A stretch of 64,000 nt of DNA, from contig NZ_JAILYH010000004.1 of the NCBI RefSeq assembly GCF_019793435.1, forward strand, positions 310,001 to 374,000, in the 5' to 3' direction. The translations under genes were made by a program, and so were the position numbers. The notes under the pieces were generated by a model. The model saw nothing but the letters and a program-made list of their open reading frames with translations. It searched no databases and had not been told where the DNA came from. Each line of letters starts with the position of its first letter. Positions within the stretch are counted from its first letter, which is position 1. The DNA is from Rhizobium redzepovicii. GTDB lineage: Bacteria; Pseudomonadota; Alphaproteobacteria; Rhizobiales; Rhizobiaceae. Positions 26,515 to 34,303 of the stretch are shown here, one piece after another.

Positions 26515-26778
26515 CTAAGCGGCCAGCGGCATCGAACCGCAATCCGATATCGCCTCGGTCCCCGGCACGGGTTTGCCGCGGCGCTCCCATGTCCGGCGGC
26601 TGATGCCGAAAGCCTCCCAGGGGCGCGCCTGGCTGAAGGAATGGGCGAGATAGTCGGCTCTGGGAAGCGCGCCGGCGGGGGTGATGTAGCCTATCCGACA
26701 GACATTCGGTGGATTGTCGATGAAAGGGCAGCGGATCTTAGATCGACCTTGGCGGACAAGGCGCGCAAATAGGCCCAG
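26515..26778 (-). pseudogene. C-terminal remnant of a mobile-element-type protein
   Basis: Reading the minus strand gives an 87-codon open stretch ending in TAG but without a plausible start codon; a TGA precedes it. It contains RADYLAHSFSQARPWEAFGI followed by SRRTWERRGKP. PW-x3-GISRRTWxRR segments of this kind occur at the C-termini of phage and plasmid proteins in alphaproteobacteria. I infer a decayed relic of an integrated element. The family name is not certain, and the match is from motif memory, not a search. Confidence 0.5.
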
Positions 26779-26902
26779 TCACGTCAAGCCAACAGAGACA
26801 AGTCGCTCCGAAGCTTATCGATCCGTTGGCGCCAGCGGGTCCCATCTCCATCTGAATGGAGAGAAGGCCCGTCGCCACAATTTACATCGGTAAGGTCTTA
26901 AA

Positions 26903-26977
26903 TCAGCGAAAGCCAAAGAAGCTCAAAATTGCGAGCACGATGACGACAGCGCCGACAAGCCAGATCAAATTGTTCAT
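26903..26977 (-). CDS. 24-residue membrane micropeptide
   Basis: A very short ORF, MNNLIWLVGAVVIVLAILSF plus four residues (FGFR), forming one hydrophobic helix. GGAG lies about 10 nt before the ATG. Such tiny single-helix proteins are annotated in many Rhizobium genomes. The clean helix, ribosome site and isolated position support a real gene despite its length. Confidence 0.6.
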   Translation of the reverse strand: MNNLIWLVGAVVIVLAILSFFGFR

Positions 26978-27197
26978 TGGGAACGCTCTCCTGTTTGAAT
27001 TGAGCCAACCGTGACCCGCTGGCTTAACTGCCCGGCGGGGCTTGCGGTTCCCTAACCATTCCTACTGCCGTCTCGCGCTTCTCCTCGACGCAGTGATGCC
27101 ACGGCTGCTCTCCCGCAAGGCGGGGCCCGGCAGCAGCTTGCTTCGGCGGTCCGGCAATCGCAGCGAGGCGCTGAACGAAGGTCTGCGGCCCAGACCT

Positions 27198-27380
27198 TCA
27201 ATAACTGCACGAGCGGGCGTTGCCGGGTCTGAAACCACCTGCGCAAGCCGGGTTGATCGACGTGTCCCGTTGATACTGGAAATCTTCACGATCGTGCTTG
27301 CCGGGCGAGGTGCAGGAAGATGTGATCACGGACACACAAAGCAGTGCGCCGACGGCTACGAAAGTCAGAAATCGGTTCAT
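27198..27380 (-). CDS. small predicted lipoprotein or secreted protein
   Basis: A 60-residue protein starting MNRFLTFVAVGALLCVSVIT, followed by SSC-TSPGKHD. The N-terminus is a signal sequence. The Cys at about residue 23 could be a lipidation site, though ITSSC deviates from the usual LAGC box. The rest is polar with two further cysteines. GGGAGAG precedes the chosen ATG at 27380. No family is recognised. Confidence 0.6.
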   Translation of the reverse strand: MNRFLTFVAVGALLCVSVITSSCTSPGKHDREDFQYQRDTSINPACAGGFRPGNARSCSY

Positions 27381-27689
27381 CTGGGCTCTCCCTTGCGGAG
27401 TTGATCTTGGTCGCATTCTGCCATGCCGCTCACGAGCCTATACCAAACTTACGGCGCGATTGATCATATTTGGCTGAACACGTGTGCGATGGATCAATCA
27501 ATCTAGATCTTGGTGCTTTTGAACCTAGATCGCTGACCAATTCACTCAAGATAAGCTGATCGGGCTATTCTGCCGTTATGGAAGTAGTTGCGGATGCTTT
27601 TGGCTAAAGGCAGGTGATTTTGTCTTGAATAAATCAAGGTTTTTCAGTAATATTATCCCATAAAAAAGTAATATAAATGGGAGGATACT
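27381..27689. other. 309-bp AT-richer intergenic region
   Basis: It lies between the small lipoprotein gene and the first DUF982 gene. The base composition is clearly more AT-rich than neighbouring sequence, especially from 27590 to 27690, and no gene is apparent. It probably holds the divergent promoters of the two flanking genes, but I could not define boxes with confidence. Confidence 0.55.
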
Positions 27690-27983
27690 ATGGCGGAAAC
27701 TCGGTTTGATCCGGTTTTGCTTCATCGTCAGCATTTCATCGCGGAGATCACATGTCTCGATGAAATCTTCGATTTTCTGGATGAATGGCCGCAGGACAAA
27801 CGAGGTCTGGCATATGACACGCTGTTGAAGGCGTGCAGGGACACGGCCAGCGGCCGTTTCCCGCTGAGCGCTGCGCGCGAGAATTTCCGGCGTTTTCTGA
27901 AGATGTCGGGTGTGCTCGCCAAAGTCGAGGGCGCCCCCAAATTCGAGCAACTAATGGGGGATCGAAATATCGGGAATGCCTGA
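27690..27983 (+). CDS. DUF982 protein
   Basis: A 97-residue cytoplasmic protein of the DUF982 family, expanded in Rhizobiales and of unknown function. Conserved-looking positions are FDPVLL near the start, the EIFDFLDEWP block and CRDTASGRFPLSAARENFRRFL. GGAGG precedes the ATG. A second, diverged DUF982 gene lies at 29352-29609, on the other side of the adenylate cyclase gene. Confidence 0.85.
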   Translation: MAETRFDPVLLHRQHFIAEITCLDEIFDFLDEWPQDKRGLAYDTLLKACRDTASGRFPLSAARENFRRFLKMSGVLAKVEGAPKFEQLMGDRNIGNA

Positions 27984-28136
27984 TGATAGTGAGTAGGCAG
28001 GGGGCGCGCCGTCACGTCATGTGCGGCGCGTCTTGCGTTCAGGCTGCTCGGCGGCCGCCTATTCTTCGCCAGAAAGCGTCATGACACTCACTACGAGAGA
28101 CAGATGTCCTCCGGTGGTCGCAGGCTCGACGGAATT

Positions 28137-28964
28137 TCAAGCAAGGCTGTCATTCGCCCAGTCGCAGCGGAACACCATCACAGGCTTCGAAAAGCCCTTG
28201 AGCCGCCGGCGCGAGGCGTGACCGAAGAGATCGGCGGCGCCGTATTCCCTAAAAATATTCTCTGAGACGAGAATCTGGTCACTTGATGCGGCCGCACAGA
28301 GGCGTGCGGCGAGCTGTACGGTCGAGCCGAACAGATCGTTACTGTCCTCGACCGGCTCGCCGCAATCCAGCCCGATGCGGATATGGATCGGCTCGGTGTT
28401 TCCGCCGTTGTAAAGCTGGAATTCCTTCTGGATTGCCATGGCGCATTCGACGGCGGCAGTGGTCGCGGAAAAGGCCGCCATGATGCCGTCGCCGGTGTGC
28501 TTCACTTCGCGGCCGGAATTTTGGCCGAGGCATCGGCGCACGATCGCGTCATGGGCTCTCACCATTTCAGTCCCGATGCGGTCGCCGAGCCGCGCGGTCA
28601 TCTCGGTCGATCCGACGATATCGGTAAAGAGGATTGCCCGGTGGCCGGGATCTATTTCGGCGGAGGATTGGCCAGGCGCCGGATCGGGGTCATGAATGCG
28701 GCCGAGAAACGCCTCGACAGCCGACAAAGCGACCTCAACGACCTCGCCAGCGACGAAGCCGTGCGCCTCGCGATGCACACATTGGGCGGTTTCCATGTCA
28801 GGGGCATCCACGAGACAGAAGGCGGTCCCGCGGCGCTGGTCGAACCAATAGGTCAGGAACTTGACGCCGTAGCGATCTTGGATGTCCAGATCCATGCGAT
28901 GCGCCTGCGCAACGTCGGCCGCCGACGTTCCCTCGAGAAAGTGCCGATCCATGAAGATAGGCAT
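28137..28964 (-). CDS. DUF4242 / class III adenylate-guanylate cyclase fusion
   Basis: A 275-residue protein. The N-terminal DUF4242 (ferredoxin-like, SCO4226-type) domain covers about residues 1-80 (MPIFMDRHFLEGTSAADVAQ). A class III nucleotide cyclase domain follows from about 105. Metal-binding aspartates are visible in AILFTDIVGSTEMTARLGD and VKHTGDGIMAAF. The usual transition-state Asn is replaced by Gln (FGSTVQLAARL), while the Arg is kept. Activity is therefore plausible but not certain. The ATG at 28964 is preceded by GGGAGG. DUF4242 may sense a small ligand or metal; that is inference. Confidence 0.85.
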   Translation of the reverse strand: MPIFMDRHFLEGTSAADVAQAHRMDLDIQDRYGVKFLTYWFDQRRGTAFCLVDAPDMETAQCVHREAHGFVAGEVVEVALSAVEAFLGRIHDPDPAPGQSSAEIDPGHRAILFTDIVGSTEMTARLGDRIGTEMVRAHDAIVRRCLGQNSGREVKHTGDGIMAAFSATTAAVECAMAIQKEFQLYNGGNTEPIHIRIGLDCGEPVEDSNDLFGSTVQLAARLCAAASSDQILVSENIFREYGAADLFGHASRRRLKGFSKPVMVFRCDWANDSLA

Positions 28965-29351
28965 CGCGTGTCCTCCCAGATCCGTTGCGTGCAAGCGATG
29001 GCATTCTACGATCTGGACGCTTTCGCGTCCACCTTTGGCACAATCAATGAATGAATATAAAGGCTGTTGCTTCCGGAGAATTCGATGCGTTGCTGTAAAT
29101 TCTATAGAATACTCGGCAAAGGCCGGCTTTTAATGAGTAGGCTCGGCAGGAGAAGCCTGATATTTACCATAATCAGCCGTTTGATAACCAGTTGCGGGGT
29201 TCTCGACGCCGATCAGAGCACTTCAAGCGTTGCATGTTCTCAAAGCGCCTGCTGGAGGGGGCGAGGAGAATGTCCGCTCCCGCCTACCCCACGGCACGCA
29301 AATTGCATCTTTAACTCGTAAGCTCACCGAAATTGGAAAAGCTGTAGCAAA
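28965..29351. other. 387-bp intergenic region without recognised feature
   Basis: It lies between the divergent cyclase gene and the second DUF982 gene. It is locally AT-rich around 29040-29190. Short open frames on the plus strand lack ribosome sites and family resemblance. It probably includes the cyclase promoter. Confidence 0.5.
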
Positions 29352-29609
29352 GTGAGACAGACGGCAAATTTTCGACCGGTCGGCTTGGCCTCAATGGGGC
29401 TTGGCCATTATGCCGTTATTAACTCTGTGTGGGACGCTGCGCGCACGCTTCTGCACGAGTGGCCGGTCGATGACGGCGAAGACTATTTCGAAGCCGTGAA
29501 GTCCTGCCTGGATGCGATTATCGGCGATCTCCCGCCGGAAGAGGTGCGGGCATCCTTTATCCGGGCTGCTCAGGAAGCCGGCATCGCCGTCATTGAGGCT
29601 GCGGACTGA
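29352..29609 (+). CDS. DUF982 protein (second copy)
   Basis: An 85-residue DUF982 protein starting at a GTG: RQTANFRPVGLASMGLGHYA, then SVWDAARTLLHEWP and the acidic C-terminal half. A start at the ATG at 29394 would lose the family's N-terminal PV segment, so I prefer the GTG despite a weak ribosome site. Function is unknown. It resembles the protein at 27690-27983 in layout (PV near the N-terminus, ..L.EWP, then a helix ending in the C-terminal tail). Confidence 0.75.
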   Translation: MRQTANFRPVGLASMGLGHYAVINSVWDAARTLLHEWPVDDGEDYFEAVKSCLDAIIGDLPPEEVRASFIRAAQEAGIAVIEAAD

Positions 29610-29710
29610 ACACCCGCCTGATCCAATCGTCCTGAACGCCAGATCCGCCCGACTTGACATTTTCGGCCGAGAGGCTAAATTAGAACAAAACAGGAACATT
29701 GGAGATGGTC

Positions 29711-29881
29711 ATGACGCATACGGAACAAGTGATCGCCAACGCCCTAGCCCTTGTCGAAGCGTCGCGTGCGGCGCGCGAGCGCGATCAGTTGCGCCGCGCC
29801 GCCTGGCAGAGAAAGGTCGAACTCAGCCGGCCGCTGCCGCCCTTGCCGCGTCCGGTTCAATTGCCATTGGCGCTGAACTGA
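29711..29881 (+). CDS. small basic protein, first of an overlapping pair
   Basis: A 56-residue protein (MTHTEQVIANALALVEASRA...) with an amphipathic, alanine- and arginine-rich helical N-terminal half. The tail is proline-rich (SRPLPPLPRPVQLPLALN). GGAGA lies 5 nt before the ATG. The TGA stop overlaps the start of the next ORF as TGATG, so the two proteins are probably translated together. Family unknown. Confidence 0.6.
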   Translation: MTHTEQVIANALALVEASRAARERDQLRRAAWQRKVELSRPLPPLPRPVQLPLALN

Positions 29882-30147
29882 TGCAGCCGGCAAAGATCCA
29901 GGAGCCCGATCCCATGTCGCCCAATCTGGCCTTGCCTGATCCTGCTTGGCCCGATGCTGCTTGGCCCGATCGTGCTTGGGAAGTCGAAGCCGTGCTGGCC
30001 TGGCATGACGACAATGCTAAGGCGGCGATCCGCTCGCTGCTCGACGACTGCAAACATCTCCGCCAGCAATTGGCCCTGGCGGAGCGGGCGATGAGCCGCG
30101 GAATGACCCGCGGTTGGACACCGCGATACAAGCGCGACGCCCTCTGA
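29881..30147 (+). CDS. small protein with PDxAW repeats, second of an overlapping pair
   Basis: An 88-residue protein whose start codon overlaps the preceding stop. Residues about 19-33 are three five-residue repeats, PDPAW-PDAAW-PDRAW, from an imperfect 15-nt tandem repeat at 29935-29979. The remainder is helical with a basic C-terminus (RGMTRGWTPRYKRDAL). Function is unknown. The tandem codons suggest slippage-driven length variation between strains. Confidence 0.55.
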   Translation: MQPAKIQEPDPMSPNLALPDPAWPDAAWPDRAWEVEAVLAWHDDNAKAAIRSLLDDCKHLRQQLALAERAMSRGMTRGWTPRYKRDAL

Positions 30148-30206
30148 CACGAGAGGGCCTCCCGCCGTTTCAGGCCGCGCCTCACGGAGAGCCGCCGAAA
30201 GCGTTG

Positions 30207-30956
30207 TCAGATCTGCGCCCAGCCACCGTCGACGCACAATTCAGAGCCTGTGATGTAGGCCGAGTCATCGGAGGCGAGAAACAGCACTGTTTTGGCGATC
30301 TCATCGACCGTGCCGCTGCGGTGCATCGGAATTTGAGCATGCACCTGCACCTTCGTCTGCTCGATCATCTCTTCGCTCATGCCTGCTTTACGCGCCTGAT
30401 CGGTATCGATGTAGCCCAGAGCCATGGCATTCACGCGAATCCCTTTCTCGCTCAGTTCCACGGTCAGCGAGCGTGCCAGCGAACGAATGGTGGCTTTCCC
30501 CGCGGAGTAGACGCTGACATAGGGGCGGCCTTGTCTGCTGAGCGTCGAGGTGTTGAGGATGATCGAGCCGCCGGAGTGCATGAGCGGAACGAGTTTCTGC
30601 ACTGTGAAGTAGGTTCCCTTAAAGGTGTTGGCGATGGAAAAATCGAATTCTTCCTCCGACATGTATTCGAACAGGTTTGGCTTTGCCCCGCCGGCATTCG
30701 CAAAGATGATATCGACGCGACCATACTTTCTTTCGAGATGGTCGCGAAGCGCATCGATATCTGCAATCCTGGAAATATCGCTGCGGATGGCGTCGACACC
30801 ATTGCCGATGCTTTGCGCCGCCGCATCCAGCGTCGCCTGATCGCGGCCAGTGATAACGAGTTTTGCGCCTTCTCGTGCGAAGAGCTTGGCTGTCGCCAGT
30901 CCCATTCCCGAGTTGCCGCCGGTGATGACTGCGATTTTACCGTCCAATTTACCCAC
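30207..30956 (-). CDS. SDR-family oxidoreductase
   Basis: Short-chain dehydrogenase/reductase of 249 residues. It has the TGGNSGMGLATA cofactor loop, NAGG, and the catalytic Ser-Tyr-Lys set (NTSTLS...YVSVYSAGKA, that is YSAGK). A GTG at 30956 (VGKLDGKIAVITGG) was chosen because GGAG lies 6 nt upstream; a TTG at 30968 is the alternative. The substrate is unknown. It is divergent from the TetR gene at 31063 with about 100 bp between, a common repressor-reductase arrangement. Confidence 0.9.
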   Translation of the reverse strand: MGKLDGKIAVITGGNSGMGLATAKLFAREGAKLVITGRDQATLDAAAQSIGNGVDAIRSDISRIADIDALRDHLERKYGRVDIIFANAGGAKPNLFEYMSEEEFDFSIANTFKGTYFTVQKLVPLMHSGGSIILNTSTLSRQGRPYVSVYSAGKATIRSLARSLTVELSEKGIRVNAMALGYIDTDQARKAGMSEEMIEQTKVQVHAQIPMHRSGTVDEIAKTVLFLASDDSAYITGSELCVDGGWAQI

Positions 30957-31062
30957 ATTCGTCTCCAATTTACGTCTGAAGACCCGGCATGGCGTGCAGG
31001 ATTGCTGGAGCAGCGGGGCCGGAAGTTATATATGAAACATCCTTCAGCTTTTGGATTCGCTT

Positions 31063-31743
31063 ATGGGAACGGGCTCTCCGCTACCGCTAACCCCCCGGAA
31101 ATCCCCGCGTCAGGGCCGAGCCATCGCCACTGTCGACGCCATTTTCGAGGCAACCCTTCAGGTTTTGTCGAGCGATGGCCTCATCCGTCTGAACACCACG
31201 CGAGTGGCTCGCCGTGCCGGCGTTTCTGTGGGAACGCTCTACCAGTATTTCCCGAACAAGCTGGCCTTGCTCTTCGCGGTGCTGGAGCGACACCTCGAAA
31301 TGCTGGCCGGCGCCATCGAGAAAGCGCGTGATCAAAACCGGTGCGCTGCGAAAGAGTTGATCGCCGAGCCCGTGGTGAAGGCCTATCTTCAAACGCAGTT
31401 GGCGCAGGCTGAGATTTCCCCAGCCCTCTATCGCATCGCCATGGAACTCGACGTCCGCGCGTTGATCGAGGCGGCGGTCCGGCGGAGCGCAGGGGCCATC
31501 GAGGCGATGCTGTCCACATCGGCGGACGGCCGTTTCGCCGATCCGGGCCTGCTTGCTCAAACCCTGGCGGCAGCGCTTTACGGAACCGTCCCGCCCTTCT
31601 GCCACCGCGTTTTGTCCGCGGCCGATGGTCTTGAGGCCGAAAGGCAGCTGACGACCATGTTTCGCTCATATCTGGTTGCGCAGCCGGAATTGAACGACCG
31701 GGAATGCGAGGTCAGCGAGCCGGGAATGCGCTGTGACCGATAA
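31063..31743 (+). CDS. TetR-family transcriptional regulator
   Basis: A TetR repressor of 226 residues with the N-terminal helix-turn-helix VARRAGVSVGTLYQYFPNKLALLF (about 42-65, split as VARRAGVSVGTLYQYF and PNKLALLF). A C-terminal ligand-binding helical domain of usual length follows. The ATG at 31063 is preferred over a TTG at 31051. It is divergent from the SDR gene and probably represses it; the inducer is unknown. Confidence 0.9.
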   Translation: MGTGSPLPLTPRKSPRQGRAIATVDAIFEATLQVLSSDGLIRLNTTRVARRAGVSVGTLYQYFPNKLALLFAVLERHLEMLAGAIEKARDQNRCAAKELIAEPVVKAYLQTQLAQAEISPALYRIAMELDVRALIEAAVRRSAGAIEAMLSTSADGRFADPGLLAQTLAAALYGTVPPFCHRVLSAADGLEAERQLTTMFRSYLVAQPELNDRECEVSEPGMRCDR

Positions 31744-31764
31744 AGGCGCGGTCAGCTTATCGCC

Positions 31765-33279
31765 TCATGACCGTTCTCCCGCCGTCAGGCCAAGGCCCAA
31801 CTGGGCGAGATAGTCTTCCAGCGCCGAAGCTTCACGGGATGCGACAATTGCGCCGATATAACCGTCCGGACGCACCAGCACGAAGTCGCCCGGCGTCAGG
31901 GCGTAGGCGTTAAGGAAGTGTCCGCTTTGATCGATGAGGTCGCCGCTCCCGCCGATCCTGTGAATATGTAATCCCTTGCGCGATGGCACGGCTGCCTGGT
32001 CGACCTCATAGCCGAGCAACGTCCAGTGCGTGCCCTTGTACAGTTCGAACAAACGTCTCGGCTGGCCGGCCGCAGCCATGAGCGGTGCATCGGGCGCACG
32101 GTTGCCTGCCAGCAGGCCGCCGCGCCGGGCCGGTTTTTCCAATGAGAGGGAAGATTCGGGATAGCCGATATCGAGCTGATGGACCTCGCGGCCACGCCTG
32201 AGATCGCCGCGCTTCAGCGCATCGAGAAGACCGGTGGCAAGACCGAGCATCGCCGCCGCGATCGGGCGGCGCTCTTGCTCATAGCTGTCGAGCAGCGCAT
32301 CCGGCGCGCCGCCGGCGACCGCCGCCAGCTTCCATCCGAGATTATAGGCGTCCTGCACGCTGGTATTCAGACCCTGGCCGCCGGTCGGCGGATGCGTATG
32401 GGCGGCATCGCCGGCCAGGAAGACGCGGCCGAGCCGGTAGCGATCGGCAAGGCGGGCATTCATGTGGAAGGCCGACGCCCAGGAAACCGAGTGGACGTGA
32501 ATATCGTCGCGGCCGGTGCGCTCCGCCACCAGCGCGGTCAGACCCGCCGCGGAAAGATCGATCTCACCTTCGAGCGGGATCGGTGCCTGGATCTGGAACA
32601 GCTCCGTTCCGGCGAGCGGGCAAAGCCCAATCTGCCGCTGCATATAGCCTTCGCCGAACCGATGCCAGGCGTCGCGATCCAGACCCGTCAGCATGACGTC
32701 GGCGACGATGGCGCGCACGCCGAGCGTCTTGCCGGGAAAGCCGATATCAAGCGCGTGGCGCACGAAGCTGCGCCCGCCATCGGCGCCGACCAGCCAGCGC
32801 ACGCGGATCGTCTCTTGCCCGGACGGACCCTGGAGCCGCGCCGTCACGCCCGCATCATCCTGCTCGAAGCCGATGAGTTCACATCCGAAGTCCGGGCGGT
32901 ACCCTAGTTCGAGGAGGCGCTCGCGCATCACGCCCTCGGTCTGGAACTGCGGCACCATCAGCGGAAAATGATAGGGCTCGGCAGGCGTCGGCTCCTCGCG
33001 CAGGACGGCGTCGGATTCGCTGAAGCTTCCATCGTCGCGATATTCCCGCTGCCGGGGATAGGCGCCGCCGAGCGCGACGATCCGGTCGAGGATGCCGAGA
33101 TCCTCGAAGACTTCCTGCGTTCTCGGCTGAATGCCCTTGCCGCGCGAGCCGCGGAACGGGTCGTTCAATTTCTCGATTAGACGAAAGCTGACGCCGCGCC
33201 GCGCCAGCTCGATCGCCAGCGTCAGGCCAGCTGCACCGGCACCTGATATTAGCACGTCCACCGTAGAATTCTGTGTCAT
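31765..33279 (-). CDS. FAD-dependent monooxygenase (class A)
   Basis: Flavoprotein hydroxylase of 504 residues with the N-terminal ISGAGAAGLTLAIELARRG, VGADGGRSFVRHA (DG) and FLAGDAAHTHPPTGGQGLN (GD) motifs. A C-terminal thioredoxin-like segment is present. The start at 33279 (MTQNSTVDV) is preferred because GGAGA lies 6 nt upstream; in-frame ATGs at 33285 and 33291 are alternatives. It is divergent from a MarR regulator, and paired operator-like palindromes sit between them. An aromatic substrate and MarR repression relieved by that substrate are inferred. Confidence 0.88.
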   Translation of the reverse strand: MTQNSTVDVLISGAGAAGLTLAIELARRGVSFRLIEKLNDPFRGSRGKGIQPRTQEVFEDLGILDRIVALGGAYPRQREYRDDGSFSESDAVLREEPTPAEPYHFPLMVPQFQTEGVMRERLLELGYRPDFGCELIGFEQDDAGVTARLQGPSGQETIRVRWLVGADGGRSFVRHALDIGFPGKTLGVRAIVADVMLTGLDRDAWHRFGEGYMQRQIGLCPLAGTELFQIQAPIPLEGEIDLSAAGLTALVAERTGRDDIHVHSVSWASAFHMNARLADRYRLGRVFLAGDAAHTHPPTGGQGLNTSVQDAYNLGWKLAAVAGGAPDALLDSYEQERRPIAAAMLGLATGLLDALKRGDLRRGREVHQLDIGYPESSLSLEKPARRGGLLAGNRAPDAPLMAAAGQPRRLFELYKGTHWTLLGYEVDQAAVPSRKGLHIHRIGGSGDLIDQSGHFLNAYALTPGDFVLVRPDGYIGAIVASREASALEDYLAQLGLGLTAGERS

Positions 33280-33295
33280 TGCCATCTCCATGTGT

Positions 33296-33352
33296 GTATT
33301 ATGCACATAATAGGAGAATCGATATGCCGTCAAGAAATAATGTGCATAATAC
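33296..33352. promoter_or_regulatory. paired MarR-type operators
   Basis: Two inverted copies of a near-palindrome flank the MarR start region: GTATTATGCACATAAT at 33296-33311 and ATAATGTGCATAATAC at 33337-33352. The second is the reverse complement of the first at 15 of 16 positions. Each copy is itself close to symmetric. The AT-rich 15-20-bp dyads covering the divergent starts are what MarR dimers typically bind. The second copy overlaps the 5' codons of the longer MarR reading frame. Confidence 0.7.
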
Positions 33353-33836
33353 ACATATGTCGGAAAGGCTGCGTGAACTGCATGGGGCTTTGATCGAGAT
33401 TGTCAGCGTCATGAACCGGCCGCAGCGTGACGAGCAGATGGTGCGCGAGGCGGGGATATCACTCGATCGTGCGCTGTTTCCGCTGCTGGTCACGGTGGAA
33501 CGCCTCGGCCCGATCGGTGTGGTCGAGCTCGCCGATCGCGCCGGGCGCGACTACACCACCGTCAGCCGTCAGGTTGCCAAGCTCGAAAGCCTCGGCCTGG
33601 TCGAGCGTCGCGGAAGTGCCGCCGATCGCCGCGTGCGCGAGGCGGTCATCAGCCCGAAAGGCAAGGCGATGACCGATCGCATCGACGTGGCGCGTGAAAG
33701 GATCGGCCGCGCCATCTTCGAGCGCTGGGACGAGCACGACTTCAATGAGCTCGTGCGGCTGATGCGGAAGTTTGCAGAGGATATCGGCGATGATACCGGC
33801 GGTAACGTGGCAGAGTCCCAGGGAGCGGGCGGGTGA
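33324..33836 (+). CDS. MarR-family transcriptional regulator
   Basis: Winged-helix regulator of 170 residues. The recognition region is VELADRAGRDYTTVSRQVAKLE, read as VELADRAGRDY and TTVSRQVAKLE (about 60-83). The wing (GLVERRGSAADRRVREAVIS) follows. AGGAGA precedes the ATG at 33324 by 6 nt; a start at 33357 (MSERLRELHG) would remove 11 residues and put the second operator copy upstream of the gene. It is divergent from the FAD monooxygenase it most likely represses. Confidence 0.9.
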   Translation: MPSRNNVHNTHMSERLRELHGALIEIVSVMNRPQRDEQMVREAGISLDRALFPLLVTVERLGPIGVVELADRAGRDYTTVSRQVAKLESLGLVERRGSAADRRVREAVISPKGKAMTDRIDVARERIGRAIFERWDEHDFNELVRLMRKFAEDIGDDTGGNVAESQGAGG

Positions 33837-33873
33837 CGAGGGTGCGTCCCTGGGTGCGTCCCGAGGGCTCGCC

Positions 33874-34266
33874 TCAGCAAAACAGTTTGGCGGCGGTGAC
33901 TTCGACTTCCACGAGGAATTCTAGGCGGGTGAAGCCGCTGACGATGATCAGCGTCGAGGCCGGCTTCGGATCGAGCGTATAGCGATCCCGCATGGCCATA
34001 TAGGCGGGGAAATCCTCACGTTTCGTCACAAAACCTGAGATGCGGATGACGTCGGCAAAACTCATTTCCGCTTCGGCGAGAATTGCCTTGATGGCCTCGA
34101 AGCAAAGTTCTGCCTGAGCGCCGATATCCTCCGGCACTTTCTCGTCGAGACCGATGCCGAGCTGCCCTGAGGTCACGAGCAGCGAAGCGCCCGGCGGCAC
34201 CAGCAGCCCGTGATTGTAATTTCCGAACGGACGGCGGACGGACGGGGGATTGAAAATCTTCTTCAT
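33874..34266 (-). CDS. RidA-family (YjgF/YER057c/UK114) protein
   Basis: A 130-residue RidA-like protein with the VTSGQLGIG loop and a C-terminal RLEFLVEVEVTAAK strand. The residue expected to be the catalytic Arg of canonical RidA (in ...P-x-A-R-S...) appears to be replaced, reading PKPASTLIIV. It may therefore belong to a non-canonical Rid subgroup that does not deaminate enamines. It is on the same strand as, and 37 nt downstream of, the flavodoxin-fold reductase gene. The locus may handle imine or enamine intermediates. Confidence 0.85.
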   Translation of the reverse strand: MKKIFNPPSVRRPFGNYNHGLLVPPGASLLVTSGQLGIGLDEKVPEDIGAQAELCFEAIKAILAEAEMSFADVIRISGFVTKREDFPAYMAMRDRYTLDPKPASTLIIVSGFTRLEFLVEVEVTAAKLFC

Positions 34267-34303
34267 AGGCCGTTCCTCAGTGCAACGAGGACGCTGCGGG
34301 CTC

